DNA of 64,000 nt from Paenochrobactrum glaciei (GCF_039522165.1 NZ_BAAADE010000011.1:9837-73836), one strand, 5' to 3'; shown: positions 53,438-62,968, numbered from the stretch's first letter. The notes: generated from the sequence alone by a model not told the origin. Translations and numbers: made by a program.

Positions 53438-55113
53438 TATTTTCCTCCGTTACCGGCAGCGCCTGCTGGAGGACCTGCAAATGCTTGTGCAAATGGACCG
53501 ATTGCAGTCATGTCCACTTCCAGAACAACAGGGCCATCCATAGCCAGTGCCTGATCAAGGACTGCGCCAAATTCATCAGCATCGCTGACTTTTAAATGTG
53601 GCATTTCAATTGACGCGCAAAGCTTACCAAAATCCGGTACCGCTACTTTTGAATAGTGACGTCTTGAGTCATATTGCGCGTCCTGAATATTTTGAATGAC
53701 CCCATATGCTTGGTCATTCATCAAAACATAAACAAGATTGGCATTCTCATCGACAGCTGTAATGAGCTCGGCCAAACCAAGCATAGTGCCGCCATCACCC
53801 AATAATGTAACGGCTTTTGTGTCACCAGAAGCAATGGCCGCGCCAATACCCATAGATACACCTTGGCCAATGCCTCCACCCAGAGCATGAACACCCAAAT
53901 GTGGCGCTGCAATTTTGACATAGCGGTTACCAAAGGTAGAGTTCGAAATCGTGACATCACGCACCCAAGGATGTCGGCCAGAATGAACGCGGCTTTGCAA
54001 GGCTTCTGCAATCATTTGATATTCGCCCAGTACATCGCGCATATGCCCTTCTCCCTTGGCACGCGCTGCCGCAATATCAAAAGCAAGGTTGGCATCCGTA
54101 TTGAGTTGTTCTGGAAGAATGTCTAACAACGCTTGCAAGGTCAGTGCAGCATCGCCATGCGCAAAAATCTCAACCGGATAATTGCGCCCACCTTGAGAAG
54201 CATCCGCATCAATTTGAATGAGCGGCTGTGGTAACGGCATTTTATTATTGCGTGTTTCATTACCACGCAAACGAGAACCCACCACGATCATAAGATCACA
54301 GCTGTCATAGATCTTTTGGCTATCCGGGGTCATATTGAACGCCCCCAGATTAGCTGGGTTTTCTTCTGATACAACCGCACGACCGTTGGTACTGGTCACA
54401 ATCCCGAAACCGCGTTTTGCTAATTCACTCGCCTGTTTTTCTGCTCCGCGTGCACCGCCGCCTAACCATAATAATGGACGTTTTGCGGTTTTTACCAATT
54501 CTGCAATATCAGCTACTGTCTGTAAGTTTGGCTGAACACGCACTGGCTGCGGAGCATATATTTTGCTTTTCGTATTTATCGGGCTGCGTTGCACATCAAC
54601 AGCAATTTCCAGGCTCACAGGCCCCATAGGCGCGCTAATGGCCGCAGTCACCGCAGCAGTTAAAGCACCAATCGCACTATTGGCATCCCACATGCGGAAA
54701 TATGCTTTCGAAATACCTTTCAGCATATCAGGTTGGCGCGGAACATCATGAATAGCTGCACGATCGCGGTCAGCAAATTCTGTATCAACTTGTGTTGTAA
54801 TATGCAGCACTGGTGAGCCTGCGGTTAGCGCTTCAACTTGCGCACCGGCAGCATTACCGGCAGCAGTACCCGTTGAAGTGATCACGACCCCAAGCTTACC
54901 GCTTACCCGCGCATAAGCATCAGCCATATTCATGGCACCTGCTTCACCACGTGCTGGCACAAAACGAATACGATTTTGACGTGCTACCGCATCTAAAATC
55001 GGCATATTATGAATAGAGATAACACCAAACATAACTTCAACGCCGATATCTGCGAGATATTTTGCAATGAAGTCACCGACGGTTTGTGTTTGGTCAAGCG
55101 TGCCGATATCCAT
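53437..55113 (-). CDS. Thiamine-diphosphate enzyme (acetolactate synthase / benzoylformate decarboxylase-like)
   Basis: A 558-residue ThDP-dependent enzyme. The catalytic Glu lies in PARGEAGAMNMADAYARVSG near residue 55; the ThDP motif is LLGDGGTMLGLAELI with MNDQAYGVIQN about 27 residues later; the central domain has LLWLGGGARGAEKQ. Without FAD-site features specific to acetolactate synthase, 2-oxo acid decarboxylation to an aldehyde is the preferred role, supplying the ALDH two genes downstream. The last residues are Gly/Ala-rich. Confidence 0.88.
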   Translation of the reverse strand: MDIGTLDQTQTVGDFIAKYLADIGVEVMFGVISIHNMPILDAVARQNRIRFVPARGEAGAMNMADAYARVSGKLGVVITSTGTAAGNAAGAQVEALTAGSPVLHITTQVDTEFADRDRAAIHDVPRQPDMLKGISKAYFRMWDANSAIGALTAAVTAAISAPMGPVSLEIAVDVQRSPINTKSKIYAPQPVRVQPNLQTVADIAELVKTAKRPLLWLGGGARGAEKQASELAKRGFGIVTSTNGRAVVSEENPANLGAFNMTPDSQKIYDSCDLMIVVGSRLRGNETRNNKMPLPQPLIQIDADASQGGRNYPVEIFAHGDAALTLQALLDILPEQLNTDANLAFDIAAARAKGEGHMRDVLGEYQMIAEALQSRVHSGRHPWVRDVTISNSTFGNRYVKIAAPHLGVHALGGGIGQGVSMGIGAAIASGDTKAVTLLGDGGTMLGLAELITAVDENANLVYVLMNDQAYGVIQNIQDAQYDSRRHYSKVAVPDFGKLCASIEMPHLKVSDADEFGAVLDQALAMDGPVVLEVDMTAIGPFAQAFAGPPAGAAGNGGK

Positions 55114-55129
55114 ATCGAACCCTTTTTAT

Positions 55130-55918
55130 TTAAATATAACGCGATAGACCGCCAGAAACTTCCAGCTGCGCACCTGTAATGTAACCAGCCTTGCGACTCC
55201 CGAGAAACAGGATTGCTTCTGCCGCTTCTTCCGGCAGTCCAAGGCGTTGAAGTGGTATTTTCTTTTGGCTCGCCAATGCTGCATACCAAGCGGCACGGGA
55301 TTGTGACTGGTCTTCACGCGCTTCAAAACGTCGTTGCCACTGCGCTGAATCCACCAGACCAATCAAGATTGAATTGACCCGAATGGCAGGTGCTAATTCC
55401 ACGCTTAACGACTTAAGCAGGTTTTGTACCCCTGCGCGCGCTGACGAGGTGCAAACCATATGTGGCTCAGGCTGGTAAGCCAGAAGCGAATTAACGGCCA
55501 CAATTGAACCATTTGCTTCCGCCAGCATGTTTTGAAAGGCGCGCACCGGATAAATCTGGCTGAACATTTTAAGCTCAAACTCAGCGCGCCATTTTTCATC
55601 CGTTGTGTTTGCAAAGGTAGAAACCAGTCCTTGACCAGCATTATTGACCAGAAGATCACAACGACCAAAAGTCGTTTGCACCTTATTGGCAAAATCATTC
55701 ATGGCTGCCTCATCTAAGACAGACAAAGCATTGGCCATGATATTTTGTTCACCAAATTCCTGACTTAAATCAGTTGTGACTTTAGTCAAGGTTTCCTCAG
55801 TACGCGCACAAATTGCAACGCGCGCGCCTTCTTCAAGCAAGCGTCTCGTCGTAGCCAAACCAATACCCGATGAACCGCCTGTGACAACTGCAACAAGACC
55901 TTGATAGGTTTTACTCAT
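55130..55918 (-). CDS. SDR family protein with non-canonical active site
   Basis: A 262-residue short-chain dehydrogenase fold. The cofactor motif VTGGSSGIGLATTRRLLEEG and the NNAGQG motif are intact. The catalytic serine may be in VNSLLAYQPE, but the YxxxK position reads VCTSSARAGVQNLLKSL, so Tyr and Lys appear replaced by Thr and Arg. It therefore may use another chemistry (lyase, isomerase or ketone reduction with other residues). The start overlaps the dioxygenase stop by 8 nt with GAGG upstream. Confidence 0.85.
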   Translation of the reverse strand: MSKTYQGLVAVVTGGSSGIGLATTRRLLEEGARVAICARTEETLTKVTTDLSQEFGEQNIMANALSVLDEAAMNDFANKVQTTFGRCDLLVNNAGQGLVSTFANTTDEKWRAEFELKMFSQIYPVRAFQNMLAEANGSIVAVNSLLAYQPEPHMVCTSSARAGVQNLLKSLSVELAPAIRVNSILIGLVDSAQWQRRFEAREDQSQSRAAWYAALASQKKIPLQRLGLPEEAAEAILFLGSRKAGYITGAQLEVSGGLSRYI

Positions 55919-56843
55919 CGGATGACCTCAAATCTGGAAAACCGGGATCTGGGCGACCTTGCATAATAGCGCGTTGTGCAGCGGTTGGTGGGCCAGCAGT
56001 CATCCAACGATCCATTTTCTCCGGATCATCACGCGGCCAGACCTGTGCGATATGGACACTTTCATCAATCTGCTGCAACTCGGAAGTAAATTCGATGACA
56101 AAGCCTGATGGCGACACGAAGTAGGCAAAAGGATTATCGCCTGGACCATGACGTCCCGGGCCCCATGTCGGCACATGTCCCTGTTGTTTCATGCGCCCGA
56201 TCCCGCGCATAAAATCATTAATAGTCGGCATTTCAAATGCTACATGATTGATGCTTGGGTAATGGGCACGGACAAGTGCGATCGAGTGATGATCAGTGTT
56301 GCAGCGCAAAAAAACCATCTGATCGGCGGAGTAATCGCTTACACGGAAGCCTAAAACATCCGTATACCAATCTTGCGTTGCTTCCATGTTAGGCGTGTTC
56401 AAAACAACATGCGAGACTTTAGCCGGTAACGCATGACCTGGTACAACATCCAGCAGTTTGGCATCACAACGAAATCTCAAGCGGCGGTTGTCAGGATCGA
56501 GTACTTCAAATCCATAACCACCAGCAAAGTCATCAAATTCATATGGCTCGCTGAGCGGTTGATAACCACAAGCGATGATCTGCTGATGCAGCGCGTCCAT
56601 CTGCGCTCGGTCCGGCATCGAAAAATGAACATAATCAACGCCATAGACACTGTCATCGCGAAGACCGTATAGAAACGGTTCTTCACTGGTGCCACGCAGT
56701 AGCACTGTACCGTCTTCTTTATGAGAAACACTTAAACCCCAGTTGTTCTCATAAAAGCCAACAGTTGCAGTAATCCCGGGCGCACGCATCATAACACCAC
56801 GCAATGCGCCAACACGTATTTTCTCTTTGTTCGGACTAGTCAC
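55911..56843 (-). CDS. Type I extradiol ring-cleavage dioxygenase (VOC fold, BphC/catechol 2,3-dioxygenase-like)
   Basis: A 310-residue two-domain VOC protein. The C-terminal domain carries the Fe(II) site: His in VSHVVLNTPNM, His in SINHVAFEMP and Glu in GFVIEFTSE; RHGPGDNPFAYFVSPSGF matches the conserved extradiol segment. It should cleave a catechol-type ring next to the hydroxyl pair. The start is a GTG with GAGGAGG at seven-base spacing; it overlaps the IclR stop by 8 nt. It likely acts after the Rieske and SDR steps. Confidence 0.9.
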   Translation of the reverse strand: MTSPNKEKIRVGALRGVMMRAPGITATVGFYENNWGLSVSHKEDGTVLLRGTSEEPFLYGLRDDSVYGVDYVHFSMPDRAQMDALHQQIIACGYQPLSEPYEFDDFAGGYGFEVLDPDNRRLRFRCDAKLLDVVPGHALPAKVSHVVLNTPNMEATQDWYTDVLGFRVSDYSADQMVFLRCNTDHHSIALVRAHYPSINHVAFEMPTINDFMRGIGRMKQQGHVPTWGPGRHGPGDNPFAYFVSPSGFVIEFTSELQQIDESVHIAQVWPRDDPEKMDRWMTAGPPTAAQRAIMQGRPDPGFPDLRSSDE

Positions 56844-57660
56844 GTGCGTTCCTCCTCATTGTCCCCCCGACCGACATTGTCTGATGTCCCATCATCGCCG
56901 ACAATGTTTTCGCACTTTCGGCAACCAATTGCCCGATACGTTCTCTCGACGGGGAGTTAGGTTCAAAATGGCTTTCATGTCCTGTCACATTGATGCCGGC
57001 CACAGCCTGACCGTTACGGTCAAAAACTGCGGCAGCACATGATCCAAGGCCACGTTCAAAATTGGAATAACTCCATGCAAGACCAATCGCGTGGTCCTCA
57101 GTTATTTGCGTGATGAGCTCTTCAATATCGGGAGCAGTTTTTTGTGTGTATTTCTTAAATGGCAGATCATGGAGAAGTTCCCGAACCTCATCCGCAGGCA
57201 AAGCTCCAAGTAATATCCGCCCGATAGTCGTTGCGTATGAGGGCAGTCGGCGCCCCACCCTGACATTCGAGATTAAGTGAACATTAGGGTTCGACTTGAG
57301 TAAATATACTATTTCCTGACCATCAAGAACGCCCAAATGGCTTGACAGTTTCGTCTCATGCGCAAGTCTTTCTAAGACAGGCCGCGCATATTCAACTATA
57401 TCATGAGCAAAAAGTGCATCGCCTGCCAGACTGATCAGTCCGATACCAAGATGATAACCATCTGCACGTTTTTCGATAGCCCGCTCATCCACGAGTGTCT
57501 GCAACAGTCGAATGAGAGTTGTGCGGTTCAAACCAGTATCAGTGACCGCTTTTCCAATTTTCTCACAGCGATTACCTGAAGCAATATAGCGTAACAGTAA
57601 AAATGCACGCTGTACCGGTGGAACGACATAAAGGGGTGACGGTTTTTCTGGTTCAGACAT
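56836..57660 (-). CDS. IclR family transcriptional regulator (within the operon)
   Basis: A 274-residue regulator, paralogous to the one at 44713. The winged helix has VPPVQRAFLLLRYIASGN and GLNRTTLIRLLQTLVDERA; the effector domain has LSSHLGVLDGQEIVYLLKSN, RLPSYATTIGRILL and GLGSCAAAVFDRNGQ. The ATG at 57660 with GGAG upstream is preferred to a frame start six codons earlier. Being inside the operon, it probably senses the substrate or an intermediate and controls the 63.28-kb promoter. Confidence 0.9.
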   Translation of the reverse strand: MSEPEKPSPLYVVPPVQRAFLLLRYIASGNRCEKIGKAVTDTGLNRTTLIRLLQTLVDERAIEKRADGYHLGIGLISLAGDALFAHDIVEYARPVLERLAHETKLSSHLGVLDGQEIVYLLKSNPNVHLISNVRVGRRLPSYATTIGRILLGALPADEVRELLHDLPFKKYTQKTAPDIEELITQITEDHAIGLAWSYSNFERGLGSCAAAVFDRNGQAVAGINVTGHESHFEPNSPSRERIGQLVAESAKTLSAMMGHQTMSVGGTMRRNARD

Positions 57661-58465
57661 TGCGCTGCTCCAATTCACGTATCATAAATTGGGCAACCGC
57701 CTCCGGTGCTTGCTGATAAAGCGCATGTCCCGCATCTGGTACGGACACAAAGCCATGGCGGCTGTGTTTTTTAACCACCGACCAGACTTGGCCATTATTA
57801 TCCAATGGCGTTATTTGATCTTGCGCACCGACAATAACCGAAACCGGAACATTGAGATGTTCACAGTCTTTCAAGAGTTGACCTGAAGCCAGCATATGAA
57901 CAGCTTGCGAATATCCAGGATTGCTGACCGTACGCATGGTTTGATAAACACGTTCGACAAGCTGAGGATTTTTTTCAGGTTGATAAACTAAATTGCCCGC
58001 ACGAGCTTTCGCAAAAGCATCTGCTCCCAAATTATCCAGATCATCTAATCGTGCTTTTGCTTGTTCGGAAAGCTGACTGCCAACCTTAACGCCATGCCCC
58101 AATGCACATGAAGCAAGAATTAACTTGTCAACCATATCAGGATATAATTTGGCGAATGATGAGGCCATCAGCGTTCCTAAAGAATGCCCGAAAATGTGAC
58201 ATTTCTTAACGCCAAGCCGATCAAGAAAAGCTTTTAATGCTTGCGCATAATTAAGTGCGAGCGGCCATTCCTCAACTAACGGTTCAGAACCGGCATATCC
58301 TGGTGCATTCCAAGCAATGACCCTCCAATTATCGGGTAAATAAGGGAGTAATACTTCAAATGAAGAAGCGTTGCTGCCAATACCGTGCAGGCAGACAACG
58401 ACCGTGCCGGAGCCCTTACGCTCCAGATAATTCACACCCGCTGATTTGGCTTCTTCAAACGCCAT
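57653..58465 (-). CDS. Alpha/beta hydrolase (meta-cleavage product hydrolase type)
   Basis: A 270-residue alpha/beta fold hydrolase. Oxyanion LHGIGSNASSFEVLLPYL, nucleophile Ser in HIFGHSLGTLMASSF, Asp in GAQDQITPLD and His in VPDAGHALYQQ complete the triad, with the spacing of BphD/MhpC-like C-C hydrolases. The ATG at 58465 follows GAGG. Immediately upstream of the IclR and extradiol dioxygenase genes, so hydrolysis of the ring-cleavage product is the natural inference; an enol-lactonase role is an alternative. Confidence 0.88.
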   Translation of the reverse strand: MAFEEAKSAGVNYLERKGSGTVVVCLHGIGSNASSFEVLLPYLPDNWRVIAWNAPGYAGSEPLVEEWPLALNYAQALKAFLDRLGVKKCHIFGHSLGTLMASSFAKLYPDMVDKLILASCALGHGVKVGSQLSEQAKARLDDLDNLGADAFAKARAGNLVYQPEKNPQLVERVYQTMRTVSNPGYSQAVHMLASGQLLKDCEHLNVPVSVIVGAQDQITPLDNNGQVWSVVKKHSRHGFVSVPDAGHALYQQAPEAVAQFMIRELEQRNV

Positions 58466-58473
58466 TACATACC

Positions 58474-59226
58474 TCAATTGAATACAAAACCATTATTGAC
58501 CGGCAAAGTTTGACCGGTCAGTGTCAAAGCACTTTCACTGACAAGGAAGGCGACCGTTCCGGTAATATCTTGCGGTGATTGTGGTCCTGGCACTGCACGG
58601 CCATTGCCATATAATTCATGGCGGGCAGCCGGCACGTAATCAGTAGACTTCGTTGTTAGAATACCTGGTGCTACCACCGTTACTCCGACATTATCGGGGC
58701 CGAGCTCTCTTGCGAGGGAGCGCGTCATTGCCATAACCGCTCCCTTACTAGCCACATAGGACAACAAATTCGGCGCACCCCACAAAGCCGTATCAGATGC
58801 AACATTAACGATCCGGCCAGAGCCACATGCTCGTAGCAAAGGTGCAAAAGCACACACCATCAACCAAGTGCCACGCACATTGACGCGCTGCACAAGGTCA
58901 AAACTGTCCAAAGGAATATCTTCAAAAGCAATTCCGCCAATACCAGTGGCAATCGCTCCGTTATTGATTAAACCATGGACGGCGGCATGATCATTTTTAA
59001 CACTTTCAGCTAAAGCAGCAATTGATTGCGGATCTGCTAAATCCACATGATAGGCATAAGCTTCAGTGCCTTGCTCTTTCAGCGCAGAAACGGTGTTTAT
59101 TGCTGCATCAAGATCTATATCAGCAATAATTATTTTAGCGCCTTGTGCTGCACAGCCAAATGCAAGCTCGTAACCTAAGCCCCGCCCTGCACCTGTTATT
59201 ATGATCGTGCGACCGGATAACATCAT
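58474..59226 (-). CDS. SDR family oxidoreductase (dihydrodiol dehydrogenase candidate)
   Basis: A 250-residue classical SDR with an intact active site: cofactor motif ITGAGRGLGYELAFG, INNGA in place of NNAG, catalytic Ser in NVASDTA and YVASK near residue 157. ADID after strand 2 indicates NAD use. It overlaps the Rieske oxygenase stop by 4 nt. Coupled to a dioxygenase it would rearomatise a cis-dihydrodiol to a catechol; if the Rieske protein is a monooxygenase or demethylase, it would instead oxidise an alcohol. Confidence 0.88.
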   Translation of the reverse strand: MMLSGRTIIITGAGRGLGYELAFGCAAQGAKIIIADIDLDAAINTVSALKEQGTEAYAYHVDLADPQSIAALAESVKNDHAAVHGLINNGAIATGIGGIAFEDIPLDSFDLVQRVNVRGTWLMVCAFAPLLRACGSGRIVNVASDTALWGAPNLLSYVASKGAVMAMTRSLARELGPDNVGVTVVAPGILTTKSTDYVPAARHELYGNGRAVPGPQSPQDITGTVAFLVSESALTLTGQTLPVNNGFVFN

Positions 59227-60269
59227 TCTGCTGCCACCATGCTTGCCGCTAATTCAGCCTCAATTTGTGACTTTGCAGCACGTGTCAAAACCTGTCTGAT
59301 ACGCGAGACGCCTAAATCATGCTGGTAAAGCATTTCCCGTCGGCGCGCATCATCCGGCATGCCTTCCAGCATGACACGATCCTGCTCCAAAACCGCCCAA
59401 TGGTGAGCTTCCAACTTGGCACGATAAAGAAAACGCCAGCTTTCGCGTGCCAAACCTGTAACTGCACGCATACGCCAGAAAAAGACTTTGCAGCGACGCT
59501 CATCCATCGGCATGACAAAGCCGACAATGCGCATATTACCACCAGGACCAGCCACCTGCGGATAAGGAATATCCAGATAACAAAATAACGTACCGGGATG
59601 GATACTAAACTCTGTCCAGTCAAAGTTTTCACCGACCTGCCCTACACGGGAAATTCTGAAGCCATCATCCGTTTTATCCAGCTTCATCAAGTCCTGTTTT
59701 GCGCCATAAGCAAGCGTGAAGCTTTCTGCATGCAGATAGCAACCATGCATAGGGTCAGCTAAATTATCGATGGCATAACGATAGTTCGTATTCCAAACGG
59801 AAGTGCAAAGGAAACCAGTCCATTCAGCACCTGTAAATTCCTGCGGCAATACAAGCTCTGGTGCCTCTGGCTGTTCAACACTTGGCACATAAACAAAAAC
59901 GGCATCATTCGTTTCTGTCGTCTGATAAGAGGTTAAAACCTTACGCCCTTCCAATGCGCATTCCGGCATAGCAGGCACACGTTTGACGACACCTTCACCA
60001 TCCACGATAACGCCATGATAACGACAACCAATATCCCCATCATGGATTTCGCCGTATGATAGTGGCGCACCACGGTGCGGACAAAAATCCTCAAGGCACT
60101 TGATCGAACCGTCTGGCGAACGCCACAAAACAATTTTCTGACCCAATAATTGAGTACCATAAGGTTTGTTGGCTTTAATTTCGACCGACTTGGCAACAGG
60201 ATACCAATAGCCGTGCAATCCCTTATTCACCCGGTCTTCGATAAGTGTTTTTTTATCTAAGGTTGTCAT
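59223..60269 (-). CDS. Rieske non-heme iron oxygenase, alpha subunit
   Basis: A 348-residue oxygenase. The Rieske [2Fe-2S] motif is CPHRGAPLSYGEIHDG with the second pair in GCRYHG; the mononuclear iron triad region is NLADPMHGCYLH near residue 165. Length and the short catalytic domain resemble the VanA/phthalate-type single-subunit (alpha3) oxygenases, and no beta subunit gene is present. The start at 60269 follows GGGAGGAG. Electrons probably come from the reductase/flavodoxin pair encoded 8-10 kb downstream in the same operon. Confidence 0.92.
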   Translation of the reverse strand: MTTLDKKTLIEDRVNKGLHGYWYPVAKSVEIKANKPYGTQLLGQKIVLWRSPDGSIKCLEDFCPHRGAPLSYGEIHDGDIGCRYHGVIVDGEGVVKRVPAMPECALEGRKVLTSYQTTETNDAVFVYVPSVEQPEAPELVLPQEFTGAEWTGFLCTSVWNTNYRYAIDNLADPMHGCYLHAESFTLAYGAKQDLMKLDKTDDGFRISRVGQVGENFDWTEFSIHPGTLFCYLDIPYPQVAGPGGNMRIVGFVMPMDERRCKVFFWRMRAVTGLARESWRFLYRAKLEAHHWAVLEQDRVMLEGMPDDARRREMLYQHDLGVSRIRQVLTRAAKSQIEAELAASMVAAE

Positions 60270-60364
60270 TTTTTCTCCTCCCACGGATTAAAAATCAGTA
60301 TGTTCGCGCATCTCAAATGTACGAAACACTCCCCCTGCAGGCTCAAAATTTCATTACAAATTCA

Positions 60365-61192
60365 TCAATGCTCCGCCCGCGGCAGATAGTGGAGCACACG
60401 CTCTTCAACCCATGTCAGGGTCGAATAAACAATAATGCCGATGATTGTGAGAAAGATGATCGACACAAAGACCATTGCAGCATTTGCCTGACCTCCGCCG
60501 TATGAAATCAAGAAACCTAGACCGGTATTTCCACCAACCAACTCACCAACTGTGACACCGATCACTGCAAGTGTTGAACCAATACGCAGTCCTGCCATCA
60601 AGTTTGGCAGAGTTGAAGGCATCTCAATCTTGATAAAAATTTGCCAGCGCGACAGATTATAAGCACGCGCCAAATTAATCAGATCCCGATCAACCGTTTT
60701 TATCGACTGAAGGACGTTGACGAGCACAGGGAAGAAAACGACCAAGACGGTGACTAAGAGTTTTGGCATCGAATTATAGCCAAACCACATAATAAACAGT
60801 GGCGCGAAGGCAACTTTAGGCGCAATTTGCAGGGCTAAAATATAAGGCGATAAAACCTTTTCCCAAAACCGCGACATGCCCAGTAAATAACCGATAAAAG
60901 CACCTAAAGCACTGCCAACTACAAAGCCAAGGACTGTATATACAAAAGTCGAAACAAGGTGCAGCAGCAGTTCTTCCTGTCTCCACATCCGGAACATTTC
61001 AACAATGCACTGCGAAAAAGTTGGAATGATATAACCGGGAACCCCCAAGGCTGGCGGTAAATATTCCCACAGCAAAATGAGTATGACCAAAACAGTAAAA
61101 GTCATAATATGAGGATTACCAAGCAACTTATCCGCTGCTGGTCTTGCCACTGTATTTTTATTAGTTTTGGCCTTGAGGGTCATATCGCTCAT
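60365..61192 (-). CDS. ABC transporter permease (SsuC/TauC type)
   Basis: A 275-residue permease with six predicted helices. VGSALGAFIGYLLGMSRF, FFPVLVNVLQSIKTVDRDLI and AVIGVTVGELVGGNTGLGF match the SsuC family and the permease at 41917. Downstream it is separated from the Rieske gene by 95 bp, where a secondary promoter could sit, though I see no clear element. Forms the pore for the NMT1-type binding protein encoded just upstream. Confidence 0.9.
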   Translation of the reverse strand: MSDMTLKAKTNKNTVARPAADKLLGNPHIMTFTVLVILILLWEYLPPALGVPGYIIPTFSQCIVEMFRMWRQEELLLHLVSTFVYTVLGFVVGSALGAFIGYLLGMSRFWEKVLSPYILALQIAPKVAFAPLFIMWFGYNSMPKLLVTVLVVFFPVLVNVLQSIKTVDRDLINLARAYNLSRWQIFIKIEMPSTLPNLMAGLRIGSTLAVIGVTVGELVGGNTGLGFLISYGGGQANAAMVFVSIIFLTIIGIIVYSTLTWVEERVLHYLPRAEH

Positions 61193-61198
61193 ACTACC

Positions 61199-62179
61199 TC
61201 ACTCACTCGTAACAAACTGGTTTGTATAGGTATCCTCAATAGGAACAGCAGTACGAACGATTTCGTTCTCAAGATAAAAATCCTGCACTTTTTTGAGCTG
61301 TTCAGGATCAAAGGCACCACGTGGGCGATTTTCAGCCTTTGGATAAACCAACTCTACGTAAGAGCGCATAATAGCTTCAATTTTATCTTCACTGCCTGCA
61401 TGACGAGGCACTGCGACCACATAATCTTTTGCTGCCTGAGCCGGATCTTTTTCAATATCATCGATAGCGCGTAAAACCGCATTTACGACGCCTTTAACGA
61501 CTTCAGGACGCTCATTAATTGTTTTACCAGAAGCAATGATAGCCTGTGCCATCGCTGGGAAAACAGAATCTACAGAAATGGTTTCAAGCTCGACGCCGGC
61601 ATCTTTAATAGATGCAAGCCATTCCGGTACGCCAACCATCCCAACTAGATCACCAGAGATCATCAGCTGAACAAGCCCACCCGAGCCAACAGCTTGGATA
61701 TTGGCATCGCTTCGGCTCATGTTCTCACTGGCAAATACTGCAAGCAGATTATAATAAGCGGTGTCCTGGAAATCGATGACACCGATATTTTTGCCCTTCA
61801 TATCAGAGATATTTTTGATACCAGAGTCTTTACGCCATGCGATTTGCGTTAAGCCTCGGCCACCCAGCAGGGCAACGCCGCGAATATCCAGTCCGTTTGC
61901 CCGTACAATAATTGCAGTATCACCAATACCGCCGCCCATATCGGCGTTACCGACAGCAACCTGCTTGGCAACATCGGCGCCGCCTTTACCTAACTGAAAC
62001 TTTACATCCAGCCCTGCTTCATCAAAGTAACCCTTGTGTTTAGCTAAATGAAACGGAGCAAATGCAGGCAAGAAATCAGGCGCAGGAAATAAGTATGTGA
62101 CTTTCTCCGCTGCAAACGAAAAACTGGCCGTGACCGACAAAGCCGCTGCAAGAAGAAATGTTTTGAATCTTTTATTCAT
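61199..62179 (-). CDS. NMT1/SsuA-type ABC substrate-binding protein
   Basis: A 326-residue periplasmic protein with a Sec signal (KRFKTFLLAAALSVTASFSF, cleaved near FAAEK), unlike the Tat-type paralogue at 43495. Lobe segments LPAFAPFHLAKHKGYFDEAG, VKFQLGKGGADVAKQVA and MKGKNIGVIDFQDTAYYNLL are typical for NMT1-like proteins. The ATG at 62179 is preferred to one four codons upstream. It is presumably the recognition component for the pathway substrate. Confidence 0.9.
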   Translation of the reverse strand: MNKRFKTFLLAAALSVTASFSFAAEKVTYLFPAPDFLPAFAPFHLAKHKGYFDEAGLDVKFQLGKGGADVAKQVAVGNADMGGGIGDTAIIVRANGLDIRGVALLGGRGLTQIAWRKDSGIKNISDMKGKNIGVIDFQDTAYYNLLAVFASENMSRSDANIQAVGSGGLVQLMISGDLVGMVGVPEWLASIKDAGVELETISVDSVFPAMAQAIIASGKTINERPEVVKGVVNAVLRAIDDIEKDPAQAAKDYVVAVPRHAGSEDKIEAIMRSYVELVYPKAENRPRGAFDPEQLKKVQDFYLENEIVRTAVPIEDTYTNQFVTSE

Positions 62180-62197
62180 TTTTGTCCCCATGACGGT

Positions 62198-62968
62198 TCA
62201 AGCCGCCTTTTCTTCAAGTTTCAAAAGCTGGAAAAGTTCTGCCGCATAATCATTGACTTCCGCCAGTTTTCGACGCTCCAGCGGGCGCTCACGGTGCGGC
62301 AAGTCCACCTTGATTTCTGCAATGACTGTGCCAGGCCGCTCACTCAAAACTAATATTCGATCAGACATGAGAACTGCTTCAGAAAGATCGTGAGTGATTA
62401 AAAGCGTAGTCTTGGCAGTCTCTTTAATCGTGCTTGCAAAGCTGTTTTGCAAAAGCATCTTAGTCTGGGCATCAAGCGCTGAAAAAGGCTCGTCTAGCAA
62501 TACAATTGCAGGATCAATTGCCAGTGTCCGTGCAAGCGCTGCACGCTGTCTCATGCCACCGGACAATTGATAAGGATAATGATTTTCAAATCCCGCCAAA
62601 TGACAATGCTTGAGTTCACTTAGTGCGCGCTCACGACGTTCTGCCTTTGATACACCGCGTGCTTCTAGACCAAATTCGATGTTGGTTATAATGTTTCGCC
62701 ACGGTAGCAGCAGATCTTTCTGCAACATGAAACCGACTTTAGAATTCGGTGCTGTAACTAGCTCCCCATTTAATAAGACTTCGCCAGTCGTTGGCTGATA
62801 GAGCCCAGCAGTCATACTAAGGATCGTACTTTTACCACAACCGGACGGCCCTACGACTGAAACAAATTCACCTTCCGCAATGTGAAAAGACACTTGATTA
62901 ACAGCAGTTAGAACTGTTCCGTCATTGGTCAGGAACTGCTTGGTAACGTTACGATACTCAAGCCCCAT
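62198..62968 (-). CDS. ABC transporter ATP-binding protein (SsuB/TauB type)
   Basis: A 256-residue ATPase. Walker A is VGPSGCGKSTILSMTAGLY, MLQKDLLLPWRNIITNIEFG is the Q-loop, the signature is LSGGMRQRAALARTL, and Walker B is IVLLDEPFSALDAQT. The ATG at 62968 gives the family-typical start; one eight codons upstream is possible. It overlaps the HTH-like gene by 11 nt. Confidence 0.92.
   Translation of the reverse strand: MGLEYRNVTKQFLTNDGTVLTAVNQVSFHIAEGEFVSVVGPSGCGKSTILSMTAGLYQPTTGEVLLNGELVTAPNSKVGFMLQKDLLLPWRNIITNIEFGLEARGVSKAERRERALSELKHCHLAGFENHYPYQLSGGMRQRAALARTLAIDPAIVLLDEPFSALDAQTKMLLQNSFASTIKETAKTTLLITHDLSEAVLMSDRILVLSERPGTVIAEIKVDLPHRERPLERRKLAEVNDYAAELFQLLKLEEKAA

Noticed and set aside
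55130..55918. Frameshift or sequencing error explaining the missing YxxxK in the SDR
   Set aside because: The sequence on both sides stays in frame and SDR-like, and the SARAG segment reads as a genuine variant.
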